Part shown: one piece after another, positions 1 to 8,881 of the stretch | How the letters are laid out: every line of letters starts with the position of its first letter | How positions within the stretch are numbered: position 1 is the stretch's first letter | Assembly: GCA_965224495.1 (NCBI GenBank) | Contig: CBDCZI010000011.1 | Coordinates: 198,438-262,437, forward strand | Length of the DNA: 64,000 bases | Direction: 5' to 3' | From: CBDCZI01 sp965224495 | Lineage (GTDB): Bacteria; Bacteroidota; Bacteroidia; Cytophagales; JAAEPT01 | The notes under the pieces: generated by a model | Told to the model about the DNA's origin: nothing | Database searches by the model: none | The model's input: only the letters and a program-made list of their open reading frames with translations | Program-made: the position numbers and the translations under genes

Positions 1-731
1 ATAGTCAAACGTTCTTCTGCCTCTTCTACATTTTTAATCAATTCCTCACGTTCCCCCTTGTTTTCGTTAGGGTTAATTTTCAATTGAGCTACAAATTGTT
101 TCCCTCCCAACGTTTGCTGAGTAACTCCCGCAATTCCTTCTCTGGATAAGCCTAATTGGTCTAAAACAGCTAACAAATCAATTTCCAATGACGTCACACG
201 TGTTCTCCAATACTCATTCACTGCTTTATTTAGCAAATCGTCTTGGTTGTTAATTAATTCATTTCCAAAAATCTGCCCTGTTTCAAACGCAAATTCGGTT
301 AAGGTTTTTTGACAAAAACTATGTATCGTAAAAACTGCCAATTCATCTAAAAATAAAATTGCCGTTTTTAATCTTTTTTCGATAGCTCCTTTACCGAGTT
401 CAAATTTATCTTTATTTGGATTATCTTTTTCTGTTTTTATTGCCTCCTCAACGATAGAACGTATCGTTTTATCGTCTATTTCATTCCCTAAAGTACATTT
501 GTATGCCTCTCTAATAAACGCTCGTATTCGTTCCTCCAACTCTGCCACTGCTGACTTGGTAAAAGTTACCATCAATATTTGCTCTACACCAAAACCTTTT
601 TCTATAACCAATCGCAAAGCTAAAATAGCTATGGAATAGGTTTTCCCTGTTCCTGCCGATGCCTCAATTAGGTTTGAGCCTGCTAAACGAACTTTTACAG
701 CGTCAAATAGTTGTGGTTTTCGTGTTGTCAT
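1..731 (-). CDS. recB: RecB-like exonuclease V beta subunit, N-terminal part (cut by window edge)
   Basis: This frame stays open to the window edge; only about 243 N-terminal residues are present. It reads as an UvrD/RecB superfamily 1 helicase: Walker A ASAGTGKT lies at residues 24-31, motif Ia appears as MVTFTKSAVAELEERI, and FTIHSFC follows the insertion that separates the early motifs. The EASAGTGKT form of the ATP site is characteristic of RecB rather than UvrD, PcrA or AddA. RecB is the 3'-5' helicase and nuclease subunit of RecBCD, which processes double-strand breaks; the nuclease domain would lie outside the window. Start is the ATG at 731. The RecB-versus-other-SF1 call is strong but rests on the N-terminus only. 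Confidence 0.85.
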   Translation of the reverse strand, partial: MTTRKPQLFDAVKVRLAGSNLIEASAGTGKTYSIAILALRLVIEKGFGVEQILMVTFTKSAVAELEERIRAFIREAYKCTLGNEIDDKTIRSIVEEAIKTEKDNPNKDKFELGKGAIEKRLKTAILFLDELAVFTIHSFCQKTLTEFAFETGQIFGNELINNQDDLLNKAVNEYWRTRVTSLEIDLLAVLDQLGLSREGIAGVTQQTLGGKQFVAQLKINPNENKGEREELIKNVEEAEERLT

Positions 732-839
732 AGTCTAAAAATACAAGGTAATAAGCACCAAAATATAATGCGAGTTTGTTTTTTCGTATAACTCAAATGC
801 CTTTTGGGTATTAGCGAACCCCTTATTAAAACAGCTTGT

Positions 840-1376
840 TTAAAACTTATTCTTCCACATCATTGACTCTACTGGTCGTGTAGTTCTTGTATTGTATTTG
901 GCATTAGGTTTTGAATTGTATAAGTTATCAATTTTCCCTTCTATCTTGAAGTAAATCAATTGACCAATCGGCATACCTGCATAAACACGAACGGGCTGAG
1001 AAACTGAAATTTCCAATGTCCATGTGTTACAAAAACCTACGTCACCTTTACCTGCCGTTGCATGAATATCTATCCCCAAACGACCCGTACTCGATTTCCC
1101 CTCTAAAAAAGGAACGTGTTTATGTGTCTCTGTGTATTCGTCTGTCACACCTAAATACAAGATACCTGGTTGTAAAACAAACCCTTCTTCAGGAATATCA
1201 AAATGTTTGATTTCATTGTGCTTTTTAGCATCTAATACCTCATCGATATAAGTTGCTAAATGCTTCCCTAAATGCACGTCATAAGAGTTTGTTCCTAAAC
1301 AAGACGCGTCATAAGGTTCTATAACGATACTTTTATCTGCAATTTCTTTTAGTATCTCTTTATCTGTCAATATCAT
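840..1376 (-). CDS. dcd: dCTP deaminase
   Basis: 178 residues, close to the usual family length. It deaminates dCTP to dUTP, the main bacterial source of dUMP for thymidylate. The family core is visible: the phosphate-binding segment GKSSTGRLG at about residues 93-101, the HATAGKGDVGF stretch at 105-115 and the catalytic glutamate in TLEIS at about 122. The trimeric dUTPase-like fold is expected from the family. About 60 nt separate it from proC upstream, so it may be transcribed with proC. Whether it is monofunctional or a dCTP deaminase/dUTPase cannot be decided from these motifs. Confidence 0.93.
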   Translation of the reverse strand: MILTDKEILKEIADKSIVIEPYDASCLGTNSYDVHLGKHLATYIDEVLDAKKHNEIKHFDIPEEGFVLQPGILYLGVTDEYTETHKHVPFLEGKSSTGRLGIDIHATAGKGDVGFCNTWTLEISVSQPVRVYAGMPIGQLIYFKIEGKIDNLYNSKPNAKYNTRTTRPVESMMWKNKF

Positions 1377-1439
1377 AATATGGGGTAAAACAAGTAAGAT
1401 TTTACTGTTTTATTTATCTTTCTATAAAAGGTATTTACC

Positions 1440-2243
1440 TTACATTTTAGACAATTCTTCCGCTCTATTATTAGCTGAAGTAATCGCTTTTTCTATTGTT
1501 TCTCCTAAATGGTATTCTTTAAAGGTATCCAACGCTGCTTGTGTTGTCCCTCCTTTCGAAGTCACGTTATCTATCAATGTTTGAATATCATCCGTACTTT
1601 GTTTCATCATTTCGTACGAACCTTTCATGGTCTTTAACACCAATGTTTTTACTTTATCTTCACTAATTCCTAATTTTGTTCCTGCTTCAATTAAAAGCTT
1701 CACATAATTAAAGAAATAAGCTGGTCCACTTCCACTAATAGCAGTAACTGCATTAATATCTTCTTCAGAAGCTACTTGTACCGCTCCTCCACAGCTTTTT
1801 AATAATTTTCTGACTGTATCTTTTTCGTAAATAGACAAATCTCCAGCGATATAATAGCCTGAAATTCCTTCTCCAATTAAAGCGGGTGTATTAGGCATAA
1901 CACGCACAATACGAGGACAACTCAACGCCTTTTCAATCGTAGCAACACTTACACCTGCCATAATTGAAATAATCGTTTGATTTGGCTTAATGTACTCCTT
2001 TAGAGCTTTTGCTACTTCTGCAAAACTTTGTGGCTTTACTGCCAAAATCACAAAATCACACAACGTAATGTCACTATCAAAACTGTTTGCTATCTGAGCT
2101 ATACCGTGAGAACGCAGGTAATTACAACGAAATTCGTTTTTTTCAACAATCACCAAATCGTCAGAAGTAATTAACCCCTTATCAATGAATGACCTTGAAA
2201 AGGCATACCCCATATTCCCTCCTCCTATAACTGCAATTTTCAT
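1440..2243 (-). CDS. proC: Pyrroline-5-carboxylate reductase
   Basis: 267 residues, normal length for ProC. It catalyses the last step of proline synthesis, NAD(P)H-dependent reduction of pyrroline-5-carboxylate. The N-terminal Rossmann fold starts with IAVIGGGNMG at residues 3-12. The C-terminal dimerisation and active-site helix bundle contains SGSGPAYFF and the ProC signature segment TSKGGTTQAAL. ATG start at 2243. The gene stands alone: no proA or proB lies beside it. About 150 nt without a recognisable gene separate it from surE. Confidence 0.95.
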   Translation of the reverse strand: MKIAVIGGGNMGYAFSRSFIDKGLITSDDLVIVEKNEFRCNYLRSHGIAQIANSFDSDITLCDFVILAVKPQSFAEVAKALKEYIKPNQTIISIMAGVSVATIEKALSCPRIVRVMPNTPALIGEGISGYYIAGDLSIYEKDTVRKLLKSCGGAVQVASEEDINAVTAISGSGPAYFFNYVKLLIEAGTKLGISEDKVKTLVLKTMKGSYEMMKQSTDDIQTLIDNVTSKGGTTQAALDTFKEYHLGETIEKAITSANNRAEELSKM

Positions 2244-2396
2244 ATTGAACTATTTATGTGATTGACTATTGCTATAAAAATACAATTTTATTACGAAAAT
2301 GGGAAGTTTTTTGAAGCTTTGTTGGGGCTACTATACATTTTGTAAGGCGAATACTTTAGTTACCGCTAAATACACGACACCATGAGTACCGCTCTT

Positions 2397-3161
2397 TTAC
2401 AGTCCCCATGCTTTAATGTCGTCAATCGAACTGTAATTTGTTAAGTCATACTGACAAGGCACAATAGAAGCATAGCCATTCTGAACAGCCCATTCGTCGG
2501 TATCTTCGCCTTTGTCTGGGTTTACAAAATCTCCAGCCATCCAAAAATAACGTCTTCCGTGTGGGTCATGACGTAAATCAAACTTTTCTTGCCACATTGC
2601 TTTCGCTTGACGACAAACTTTTATCCCTTTTAACTTTTTATCCGATTTTTTAGGGAAATTAACATTTAATGCGACACCTTCTTTGATTCCCTTCGCTAAA
2701 ACTTGCTCGATTACTTGACGGATATACGGTACAGCATGACTCATATCTGCCTCGTGGTCATAATCACAAACGCTAAACCCAACCGCAGGTATTCCCTCCA
2801 TAGCTGCCTCTATTGCTGCTGACATCGTTCCAGAATACAACACGCTAACCGAAGTGTTTGACCCGTGGTTGATACCACTCAAAACCAAATCGGGTTTCTT
2901 ATTTTCCATTACAAAATTCTTTGCTAGTTTCACACAATCAGCAGGTGTTCCCGTGCAAGAATAAGCATCAACCTCATCAAAAAGCACCGCTTTTTCTAAT
3001 CGTAAGGGGTGACCAATAGTTATCGCATGCCCCATACCCGATTGCGGACTATCTGGTGCAACAACAACTACATTACCAAATTCTTTTGCCACCTCTATAA
3101 GCGTTTTAATACCTTTTGAAGTAATTCCATCGTCATTTGTAACTAAAATAAGTGGTCGCAT
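2397..3161 (-). CDS. surE: 5'/3'-nucleotidase SurE
   Basis: 254 residues. SurE is a metal-dependent phosphatase acting on nucleoside monophosphates and survival-related. The acidic metal site LVTNDDGI is at residues 6-13, followed by APDSPQSGMGHAIT and the SGINHGSN motif near residue 95 that supplies the conserved Asn. It is the third gene of a tight ribBA - secreted protein - surE run with gaps of only 2-3 nt, so it is almost certainly cotranscribed with riboflavin synthesis genes. Confidence 0.95.
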   Translation of the reverse strand: MRPLILVTNDDGITSKGIKTLIEVAKEFGNVVVVAPDSPQSGMGHAITIGHPLRLEKAVLFDEVDAYSCTGTPADCVKLAKNFVMENKKPDLVLSGINHGSNTSVSVLYSGTMSAAIEAAMEGIPAVGFSVCDYDHEADMSHAVPYIRQVIEQVLAKGIKEGVALNVNFPKKSDKKLKGIKVCRQAKAMWQEKFDLRHDPHGRRYFWMAGDFVNPDKGEDTDEWAVQNGYASIVPCQYDLTNYSSIDDIKAWGL

Positions 3162-3163
3162 AA

Positions 3164-3796
3164 CTAAAATAATCTATTGTAATAAGTAAATATCTTTATT
3201 AAATCTATTTTTGAAGAATACCTGAGTTTATTCTCTTTTGCAAATAGCTTTATTTCTTCTCTTTTATCTTTTAATACCTTCAATACGTGCCCTCTTGAAG
3301 AACGAAAGGCAAACATTTCACCATTCTCCTTCTGGAAATAATACCTGTAAATCAATAAGCGTTTAATTTCACTCTGAAAACCTTGTGTAGCCATGTTTCC
3401 TGACGAATAATACACCACTTCCTCTCTTGTATAGAGGGTTATTTGCCCTTTGTTTAGTTGCTCAAAAAACAAGGCTACATTAAAATCATGCCTATTTTTT
3501 ATATTTCGGACAACAAAAAATCGTTCGTTACCTGTACTATCCGAAAAATGAACATTTACAAATGTTTTTGGCGTGTACCCTTCGACCTCTCCTTTACTCC
3601 GCAATAAGAGGTTATTTCCTTGAAAATCATACTTTAATTTACCTATTACCGAAGAACTATCACTCAAAGTAACTTCTCCATTATACCACAAATCGGGAGG
3701 TAAAAGGTCTTGTGCGTTGCTAGTAAAAGAACATAGAAATAATACAATGAAAACCATTACACTTCTACCCTTTCTATATGACGCACTATTTTTCAT
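3164..3796 (-). CDS. Secreted protein of unknown function between ribBA and surE
   Basis: 210 residues, not recognised. A basic N-terminus followed by a hydrophobic stretch (MVFIVLFLCSFTSNAQ) looks like a signal peptide with cleavage after AQ. The true start might be the second Met, 14 residues in, which would give a more ordinary signal peptide. The rest is rich in beta-prone segments and ends in a basic, tyrosine-rich tail; no cysteine lipobox and no membrane helix is seen. It sits 2-3 nt from both neighbours, so it belongs to their transcript, but its chemistry gives no functional clue. A periplasmic or outer-membrane-associated location is inferred. Confidence 0.7.
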   Translation of the reverse strand: MKNSASYRKGRSVMVFIVLFLCSFTSNAQDLLPPDLWYNGEVTLSDSSSVIGKLKYDFQGNNLLLRSKGEVEGYTPKTFVNVHFSDSTGNERFFVVRNIKNRHDFNVALFFEQLNKGQITLYTREEVVYYSSGNMATQGFQSEIKRLLIYRYYFQKENGEMFAFRSSRGHVLKVLKDKREEIKLFAKENKLRYSSKIDLIKIFTYYNRLF

Positions 3797-3799
3797 TAA

Positions 3800-4933
3800 T
3801 TAACAAATCGACTCTTCTATAAACGGCACATTTTCAACAATCTCCAAACCATAACCTGTCAAACCTGCTAATTTTTTACTTTCGTTTGTGATTAGCTTAA
3901 TGTTATGCACTCCTAAATCCCTTAAAATCTGAGCACCAATACCATAATCACGGCTATCCATGCGTTGATTCATCTTAAAAGGTTCGTCTTCTTTTAATGC
4001 TAATTCGTGGTGTTTAAACTGTCTCAAAATCCCTTCAGCACTACCGTCTTGGTTTACATAAAGCACGACACCTTTCCCTTCTTTATTTATCATCTGCATG
4101 GCAGAGTGTAATCTTGAAGGAGCGGTATTCTGACTATTTACCCAAAAAATATCATTCATAAAATTGGCTGATTGCACACGTACCAATATTTCTTCCTTCT
4201 CTTCCCAATCGCCTTTTATCAATGCCATATGCAAGTCTCCCGAAGAAGTTTGACGGTAAAGAGCTAACCTAAAATCCCCAAAATACGAAGCAATAGGCAT
4301 TTCCATTTCTTTTTGAATAAGCGTTTCATTTTTCAAACGGTACTCAATCAAATCCTCTATGGATACTAACTTCAAATTAAATTTTTCTGCTACCTCTTCC
4401 AAGTCAGGCAAACGAGCCATTGTACCATCTTCGTTGATGATTTCGACAATAACTCCCGCAGGAGTCAATCCTGCCAAACGTGCCAAATCTACCGCAGCTT
4501 CTGTATGTCCTGCACGACGCAACACGCCATTGGTTTTTGCTTTTAAAGGAAAAATATGCCCTGGTTTTCCCAACTCTTCGATTTTCACATTAGGATCAAC
4601 CAATGCCTTAACCGTTTTTGAGCGGTCTTGTGCCGAAATACCTGTTGTACATCCGTGCCCTACCAAATCAACTGATACGGTGAACGGTGTTTCAAAAGCA
4701 GCCGAATTTTTACCGACCATTAACTCCAAACCTAACTCTTCACAGCGTGTTTCTAATAAAGGTGCACAGATTAATCCACGACCGTGAGTAGCCATAAAAT
4801 TGATAATTTCAGGTGTTACCTTATCGGCAGCACAAATAAAATCGCCCTCATTTTCTCTATCCTCATCATCTACAACGATAATTATTTCTCCGTTTTTTAT
4901 CGCCTCAATGGCTTCTTCTATCGTGTTAAGCAT
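3800..4933 (-). CDS. ribB: 3,4-dihydroxy-2-butanone 4-phosphate synthase with degenerate GTP cyclohydrolase II domain (RibBX-like)
   Basis: 377 residues. Residues about 1-200 are a full RibB domain (acidic metal site DDEDRENEGDF, GRGLICAPL, RAGHTEAAVDLARLAGL) making the four-carbon riboflavin precursor from ribulose 5-phosphate. Residues about 205-375 align in position with GTP cyclohydrolase II but lack its active site: the zinc cysteines of the ECLTG...RCDCG region are replaced by SANFMND and SQNTAP, and the EGRxIGL arginine loop reads DGSAEGIL. The C-terminal core IKLITNESKK is retained. The GTP cyclohydrolase reaction is therefore probably absent and a separate RibA is needed elsewhere. 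First gene of the ribB-hypothetical-surE run; two TAnnTTTG-like boxes lie just upstream (4995-5017, minus), without a clear -33 partner. Confidence 0.9.
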   Translation of the reverse strand: MLNTIEEAIEAIKNGEIIIVVDDEDRENEGDFICAADKVTPEIINFMATHGRGLICAPLLETRCEELGLELMVGKNSAAFETPFTVSVDLVGHGCTTGISAQDRSKTVKALVDPNVKIEELGKPGHIFPLKAKTNGVLRRAGHTEAAVDLARLAGLTPAGVIVEIINEDGTMARLPDLEEVAEKFNLKLVSIEDLIEYRLKNETLIQKEMEMPIASYFGDFRLALYRQTSSGDLHMALIKGDWEEKEEILVRVQSANFMNDIFWVNSQNTAPSRLHSAMQMINKEGKGVVLYVNQDGSAEGILRQFKHHELALKEDEPFKMNQRMDSRDYGIGAQILRDLGVHNIKLITNESKKLAGLTGYGLEIVENVPFIEESIC

Positions 4934-5080
4934 AATCTAATTTTTTCTTTGGTCGGAAAGTACCTTTTGAAACGGCTAATTTCATTTCCAATTTCAAAGA
5001 TAATCAGAACAAAATTAGTTTTTGTCTTTATAAGGAAGAATTTACTGAAATGACGTGCTTTTTATAACGGCAAGTTGATT

Positions 5081-5237
5081 AGGGCGTGCCCTCGCTCCTG
5101 TATTGTCAGTTACCATTCTGTGGTTAAAAACAAAATCAACCGACAAACCACCACTCAAACCAATAGCGAGGTCGGGCTATACGTTGCAATCTTTTGTTCG
5201 TTCCTCACAAAAGGATTTTCTCTGCTATCCCTCACGC
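5081..5237. repeat. Structured intergenic repeat with GCGTG/CACGC ends
   Basis: This intergenic element begins AGGGCGTGCCCTCGCT and ends CTATCCCTCACGC, so its tips are inverted (GCGTG/CACGC). Inside are two further inverted pairs: CCCTCGCT with AGCGAGG, and AATCTTTTGT (about 5190) with ACAAAAGGATT (about 5210). The core GGTCGGGCTAT...CAATCTTTT...AAAAGGATTTT parallels the core of the three long repeats at 27.3, 48.6 and 55.1 kb. Short elements of this look are, as far as I recall, common between flavobacterial genes; no function is known to me. It occupies most of the 320 bp gap between ribB and the exonuclease gene; the rest of that gap shows nothing. Confidence 0.65.
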
Positions 5238-5254
5238 AAAAAAACAAGAGTTAC

Positions 5255-5839
5255 TTACTTCAACAACCCCAATTCTTTAAGTTTAGCATACATCTCCAAA
5301 CAAACCCACGCATCGGTTGCTCCGTAGCGTAATTGCTTTTCAGTCAATACAGGAGCTTCCCAGTTTGATACTTGTGCACTTTTAGAGATACGATACCCCA
5401 AAATAATAGCTACCAATTTCTTTAACCCATTACTCTCAATCCCGATTGGTTTAACCAACTGATTGAGTTCAAAAAATCGTTCGGGATGAAAGGGTTTTAA
5501 TTTCTTCAAGTCTTTGAGGTCGTCTTTTAAAGCAACGCCCAATTTTGTGATTTTCTTATTTTCAAAAAAAGTAACCAACTCCTCAGTAACCCCTGTTTTA
5601 TGTAATCGTATCAGGAAAACCTTAGTGGGTATCGCTATTTGAATTAAAGAAACATCATTGAATTGCCCCCTTACAAATACAGGTTTTGTTTCAGTATCTA
5701 CACCTACCGTATCAAATTGTGAAATCTCCTCCATAGCTGAGGCTACATCTTCTACTTTGTCAATCAAAACAACCTCACCATTAAATTTATCTAAAGGTAA
5801 TTTGTTAATGTCTTCTTTTGAAATATCACTTGGGAACAT
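5255..5839 (-). CDS. 3'-5' exonuclease of the DEDDy (RNase D/WRN-like) type
   Basis: 194 residues, a stand-alone exonuclease domain. The four acidic metal ligands are visible: D and E in VGVDTETKP (about 46-54), the aspartate in GVALKDDLKDL (about 105-112) and the YGATD motif (Tyr-x3-Asp) near residue 172, which makes it the DEDDy rather than DEDDh class. Such proteins degrade DNA or RNA from the 3' end; the substrate cannot be read from the sequence. It starts 3 nt after the menA stop and is probably cotranscribed. The C-terminus abuts the structured repeat. Confidence 0.85.
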   Translation of the reverse strand: MFPSDISKEDINKLPLDKFNGEVVLIDKVEDVASAMEEISQFDTVGVDTETKPVFVRGQFNDVSLIQIAIPTKVFLIRLHKTGVTEELVTFFENKKITKLGVALKDDLKDLKKLKPFHPERFFELNQLVKPIGIESNGLKKLVAIILGYRISKSAQVSNWEAPVLTEKQLRYGATDAWVCLEMYAKLKELGLLK

Positions 5840-5842
5840 AGA

Positions 5843-6745
5843 CTATAGATTTATTGCGATAGAAAAACAGACAGCAAAAGCAAAAGATGATAACGCCAAC
5901 TGCTTCAAATAAGGATTCATTTGACAAGGTGTCAAAGTAGCTATTTTGTAAATATTATAAGCAAATAAAGGGTAAGTAACCACATACCACATATTTTGTA
6001 AATCTTCTAAACCGTTGTTTACCGAGTAAAACAAGGGTAAAACCATTGCTCCAACCAATAAAAACAAATGGTACATCGCCGCATTGTGTGCTCCCAAACG
6101 AACTGGGATAGATATTTTACCTGCTTTAAAATCAGACTTTATATCTCGAATATTATTGATATTAAGCACTCCAACCGAGAATAAACCAAACGAACAAGCG
6201 ACTAAAACTACATTAATACCTACTGTTTGTGTGAATAAAAAATACGTTCCGATTACGCCAACCAATCCAAAAAACAAAAAAACAAATAAATCACCCAACC
6301 CCTGGTAACCGTAAGGCGTTTTCCCCATTGTGTACTTGATTGCTGAACCTATAGCAAGTATTCCTAATACAAAGAATCCTCCGAATTGAGCAATTTCACC
6401 CAATTCAAAACTAACAACAAGCAAAGAAATACCACTAACTAACGATAACCCTATAAAAACATACAATGCTTTTTTCATTGTAGAAATAGAAATCACACCT
6501 GTTTGTACCGCTCGTTTAGGACCGTGACGGTCATCGCTGTCAGCTCCATTTTGCGTATCTCCCAAATCATTCGCTAAGTTCGATAACACTTGAAGAAATA
6601 AGGTGGTCAATAAAGTTAATCCGAAAATTAAACCGTCAAACTTACCTATTCGCATCGCCATTGCTCCACCTAATACCACACAAGACAAAGCCAAAGGCAA
6701 AGTGCGTAAACGAAATGCTGAAATCCAATCTTTTAATTGTGCCAT
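5843..6745 (-). CDS. menA: 1,4-dihydroxy-2-naphthoate polyprenyltransferase
   Basis: 300 residues of membrane protein with about nine hydrophobic segments, in the UbiA superfamily. The first Asp-rich motif is NLANDLGDTQNGADSDD (about residues 72-88), where the prenyl diphosphate binds with Mg2+; the second is NNIRDIKSDFKAGK (about 196-209). These spacings and the following ISIPVRLG match MenA rather than UbiA. It attaches the prenyl chain to DHNA to make demethylmenaquinone. Other menaquinone genes of this window (menI-like, menF, menD) are 38 kb away. The ATG at 6745 follows a short AT-rich spacer after argS. Confidence 0.94.
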   Translation of the reverse strand: MAQLKDWISAFRLRTLPLALSCVVLGGAMAMRIGKFDGLIFGLTLLTTLFLQVLSNLANDLGDTQNGADSDDRHGPKRAVQTGVISISTMKKALYVFIGLSLVSGISLLVVSFELGEIAQFGGFFVLGILAIGSAIKYTMGKTPYGYQGLGDLFVFLFFGLVGVIGTYFLFTQTVGINVVLVACSFGLFSVGVLNINNIRDIKSDFKAGKISIPVRLGAHNAAMYHLFLLVGAMVLPLFYSVNNGLEDLQNMWYVVTYPLFAYNIYKIATLTPCQMNPYLKQLALSSFAFAVCFSIAINL

Positions 6746-6817
6746 TGTTTTTAAGTCGTAAATCGTAAATCACAAGTTGTAGGTTTTAAACTACAACAAA
6801 GTCATTTACAGCTTTCT

Positions 6818-8725
6818 CTACATTCTTTCAGGTGCTTCTATTCCCAATAAACTCAATCCTTCTTTTAAGGTTTTAGCTGTTGCCGAGGCGATTGCTAAAC
6901 GAATTTGTTGTTCTTCGGGCGTTACATTTTTGAAAATCGGTAACTCGGAGTACATCTTGCTAAATACTCTTGCCAAATCGTAACAATATTGAGCAATTAC
7001 TGATGGAGAATATTTATCCGATGCCTCTGCTACTCTCTTTTTATAATCAGATAAAGTTTCGATAACCTTTACTTCAAATTCACTTAAAGTAGTCAGTTTA
7101 ACATCTCCTAAATTGATAAAATCAACGTTCAATTCTTTTCCTGTGCGTAATAATGCTGAAATACGTGCGTGTGTAAACTGAATAAAAACACCTGTATCTC
7201 CTTGGAAATCGATAGATTCGGCAGGATTAAACATCATTTGCTTTTTGGGGTCAACTTTCAATAAATAATATTTCAACGCACCCAATGCCAATTGTAAAAA
7301 TAAGGCTTCAGCTTCTTCTTTACTGAAACCGTCTATTTTACCTAATTCCATGGTACGTTTACGAGCCGTAGCCACCATATCATTAATCAAATCATCGGCA
7401 TCAACCACTGTCCCTTCACGAGATTTCATTTTCCCTGAAGGCAAATCAACCATTCCATACGACAAATGGTAAATACCATCAGCATACGAGCGACCCATTT
7501 TAGATAAAATACCTTTCAATACTTTAAAATGATATTCTTGCTCATTTCCTACGACATAAATCGAACGGTCAAGTTTGTAATCTTGGTATTTCAAATCAGC
7601 CGTTCCCATATCTTGAGTGATATAAACCGACGTTCCATCACCACGAAGCACTAATTTTTCGTCCATTTTCATGTCCGTCAAATCACACCAAACCGATTGG
7701 TCTTCTTTTCTGAACAGTGTTTTTTTCGATAAACCTTCTTCTACAATATCTTTTCCTAATAAATACGTATTCGATTCGTAATAATATTGGTCAAAATGTA
7801 CACCTATACGTTTATAAGTTTCATCAAAACCAGCATAAACCCAACTGTTCATTTTCTCCCAAAGTGCACGAACTTCCTTGTCTTCGTTTTCCCACTTACG
7901 CAACATCGCTTGTGCCTCTAAAAATAAAGGGGCATTTTTCTCTGCTTTTGTAGTGATTGTTTTAATTTCTTTAATCAACGCTTTCTCCTCATCAGTTAGT
8001 TTCTCCCCTTTTGGCTTACTTTCTAACTCCTCCAACGTTTCCTTTACATCTTCAATACCTTTTGTAAGGTCGTTTTCTTCTTTGTATTGAGCTACCAATT
8101 CGGCAATTTCTACTTTATATGCTTTATCGAAAGCGACATAATATTTCCCTGCCAAATGATCTCCTTTCAATCCACTTGACTCAGGCGTTTCGTTATTTCC
8201 AAACTTGAGATAAGCAACCATTGACTTACAGATATGAATTCCACGGTCATTAATCAAATTTGCCATGGTCACCTCGTAACCATTCGCTCTTAATATAGAG
8301 GACAACGAATAACCCAAAAAATTATTTCTCAAATGTCCTAAGTGCAACGGTTTATTGGTGTTTGGTGAAGAATATTCGACCATTATATTTTCGGTTTTGG
8401 CAGGAATTGACAAATCATCCTTAACCAAGTCTTGTAACTGTGCAATCCACGTCACGTCCGAAATAACCAAATTAAGAAACCCTTTGACTACATTAAAAGC
8501 CGAGACTTCAGGTATATTAGCAACCATATAAACACCTAACAACTCACCCACTTCTTCAGGACGTTTTTTTAATCTCCCCGAATAAGGGAAACAAACAAAC
8601 GTAAAAGTACCATCAAATTCAGGTTTGGTAGCTTGCAAACTAATTCTTTCAAGTTTCTCATTTACAGAAAATAAGCTTTCAAGACCTTTTTGTAACGCTT
8701 GAGCGAGGAGTAATTCGATATTCAT
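6818..8725 (-). CDS. argS: Arginyl-tRNA synthetase
   Basis: 635 residues, slightly longer than the E. coli enzyme. Class I synthetase features: HLGHLRNN (HIGH-type motif, about 128-135) preceded by EYSSPNTNKPLH, and KMKSREGT in the place of KMSKS (about 437-444). The additional N-terminal domain (about 1-110) and the DALR-type helical anticodon-binding C-terminus ending in APERM are both present. An insertion of charged coiled-coil character lies at about 205-275 (KEENDLTKGIED..EKALIKEIKTI), typical of Bacteroidota ArgS. It is transcribed divergently from speA. Confidence 0.97.
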   Translation of the reverse strand: MNIELLLAQALQKGLESLFSVNEKLERISLQATKPEFDGTFTFVCFPYSGRLKKRPEEVGELLGVYMVANIPEVSAFNVVKGFLNLVISDVTWIAQLQDLVKDDLSIPAKTENIMVEYSSPNTNKPLHLGHLRNNFLGYSLSSILRANGYEVTMANLINDRGIHICKSMVAYLKFGNNETPESSGLKGDHLAGKYYVAFDKAYKVEIAELVAQYKEENDLTKGIEDVKETLEELESKPKGEKLTDEEKALIKEIKTITTKAEKNAPLFLEAQAMLRKWENEDKEVRALWEKMNSWVYAGFDETYKRIGVHFDQYYYESNTYLLGKDIVEEGLSKKTLFRKEDQSVWCDLTDMKMDEKLVLRGDGTSVYITQDMGTADLKYQDYKLDRSIYVVGNEQEYHFKVLKGILSKMGRSYADGIYHLSYGMVDLPSGKMKSREGTVVDADDLINDMVATARKRTMELGKIDGFSKEEAEALFLQLALGALKYYLLKVDPKKQMMFNPAESIDFQGDTGVFIQFTHARISALLRTGKELNVDFINLGDVKLTTLSEFEVKVIETLSDYKKRVAEASDKYSPSVIAQYCYDLARVFSKMYSELPIFKNVTPEEQQIRLAIASATAKTLKEGLSLLGIEAPERM

Positions 8726-8881
8726 TTTGTTTCTTTAATCTCGTGTTTGATACTACAAAGATTGCAAATTAAATGCAATATTTCATTAATTTGCCATTGG
8801 CTTTTGATGATAAACCCGTAGCTTTTTATAAAAGATGGTTAAAATGCCTTATTCCTAATAAAAAAGACGGAATTTTACCTT

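Noticed and set aside
4359..4787. A 142-codon plus-strand frame within ribB
   Set aside because: It is antisense to well-conserved RibB motifs and its product is rich in Ser/Pro/Thr without recognisable domains.
3800..4933. FMN riboswitch upstream of ribB
   Set aside because: The leader lacks the conserved FMN-aptamer segments.
5075..5332. Overlapping plus-strand frames across the short repeat
   Set aside because: They read through inverted repeats and into the exonuclease gene antisense.
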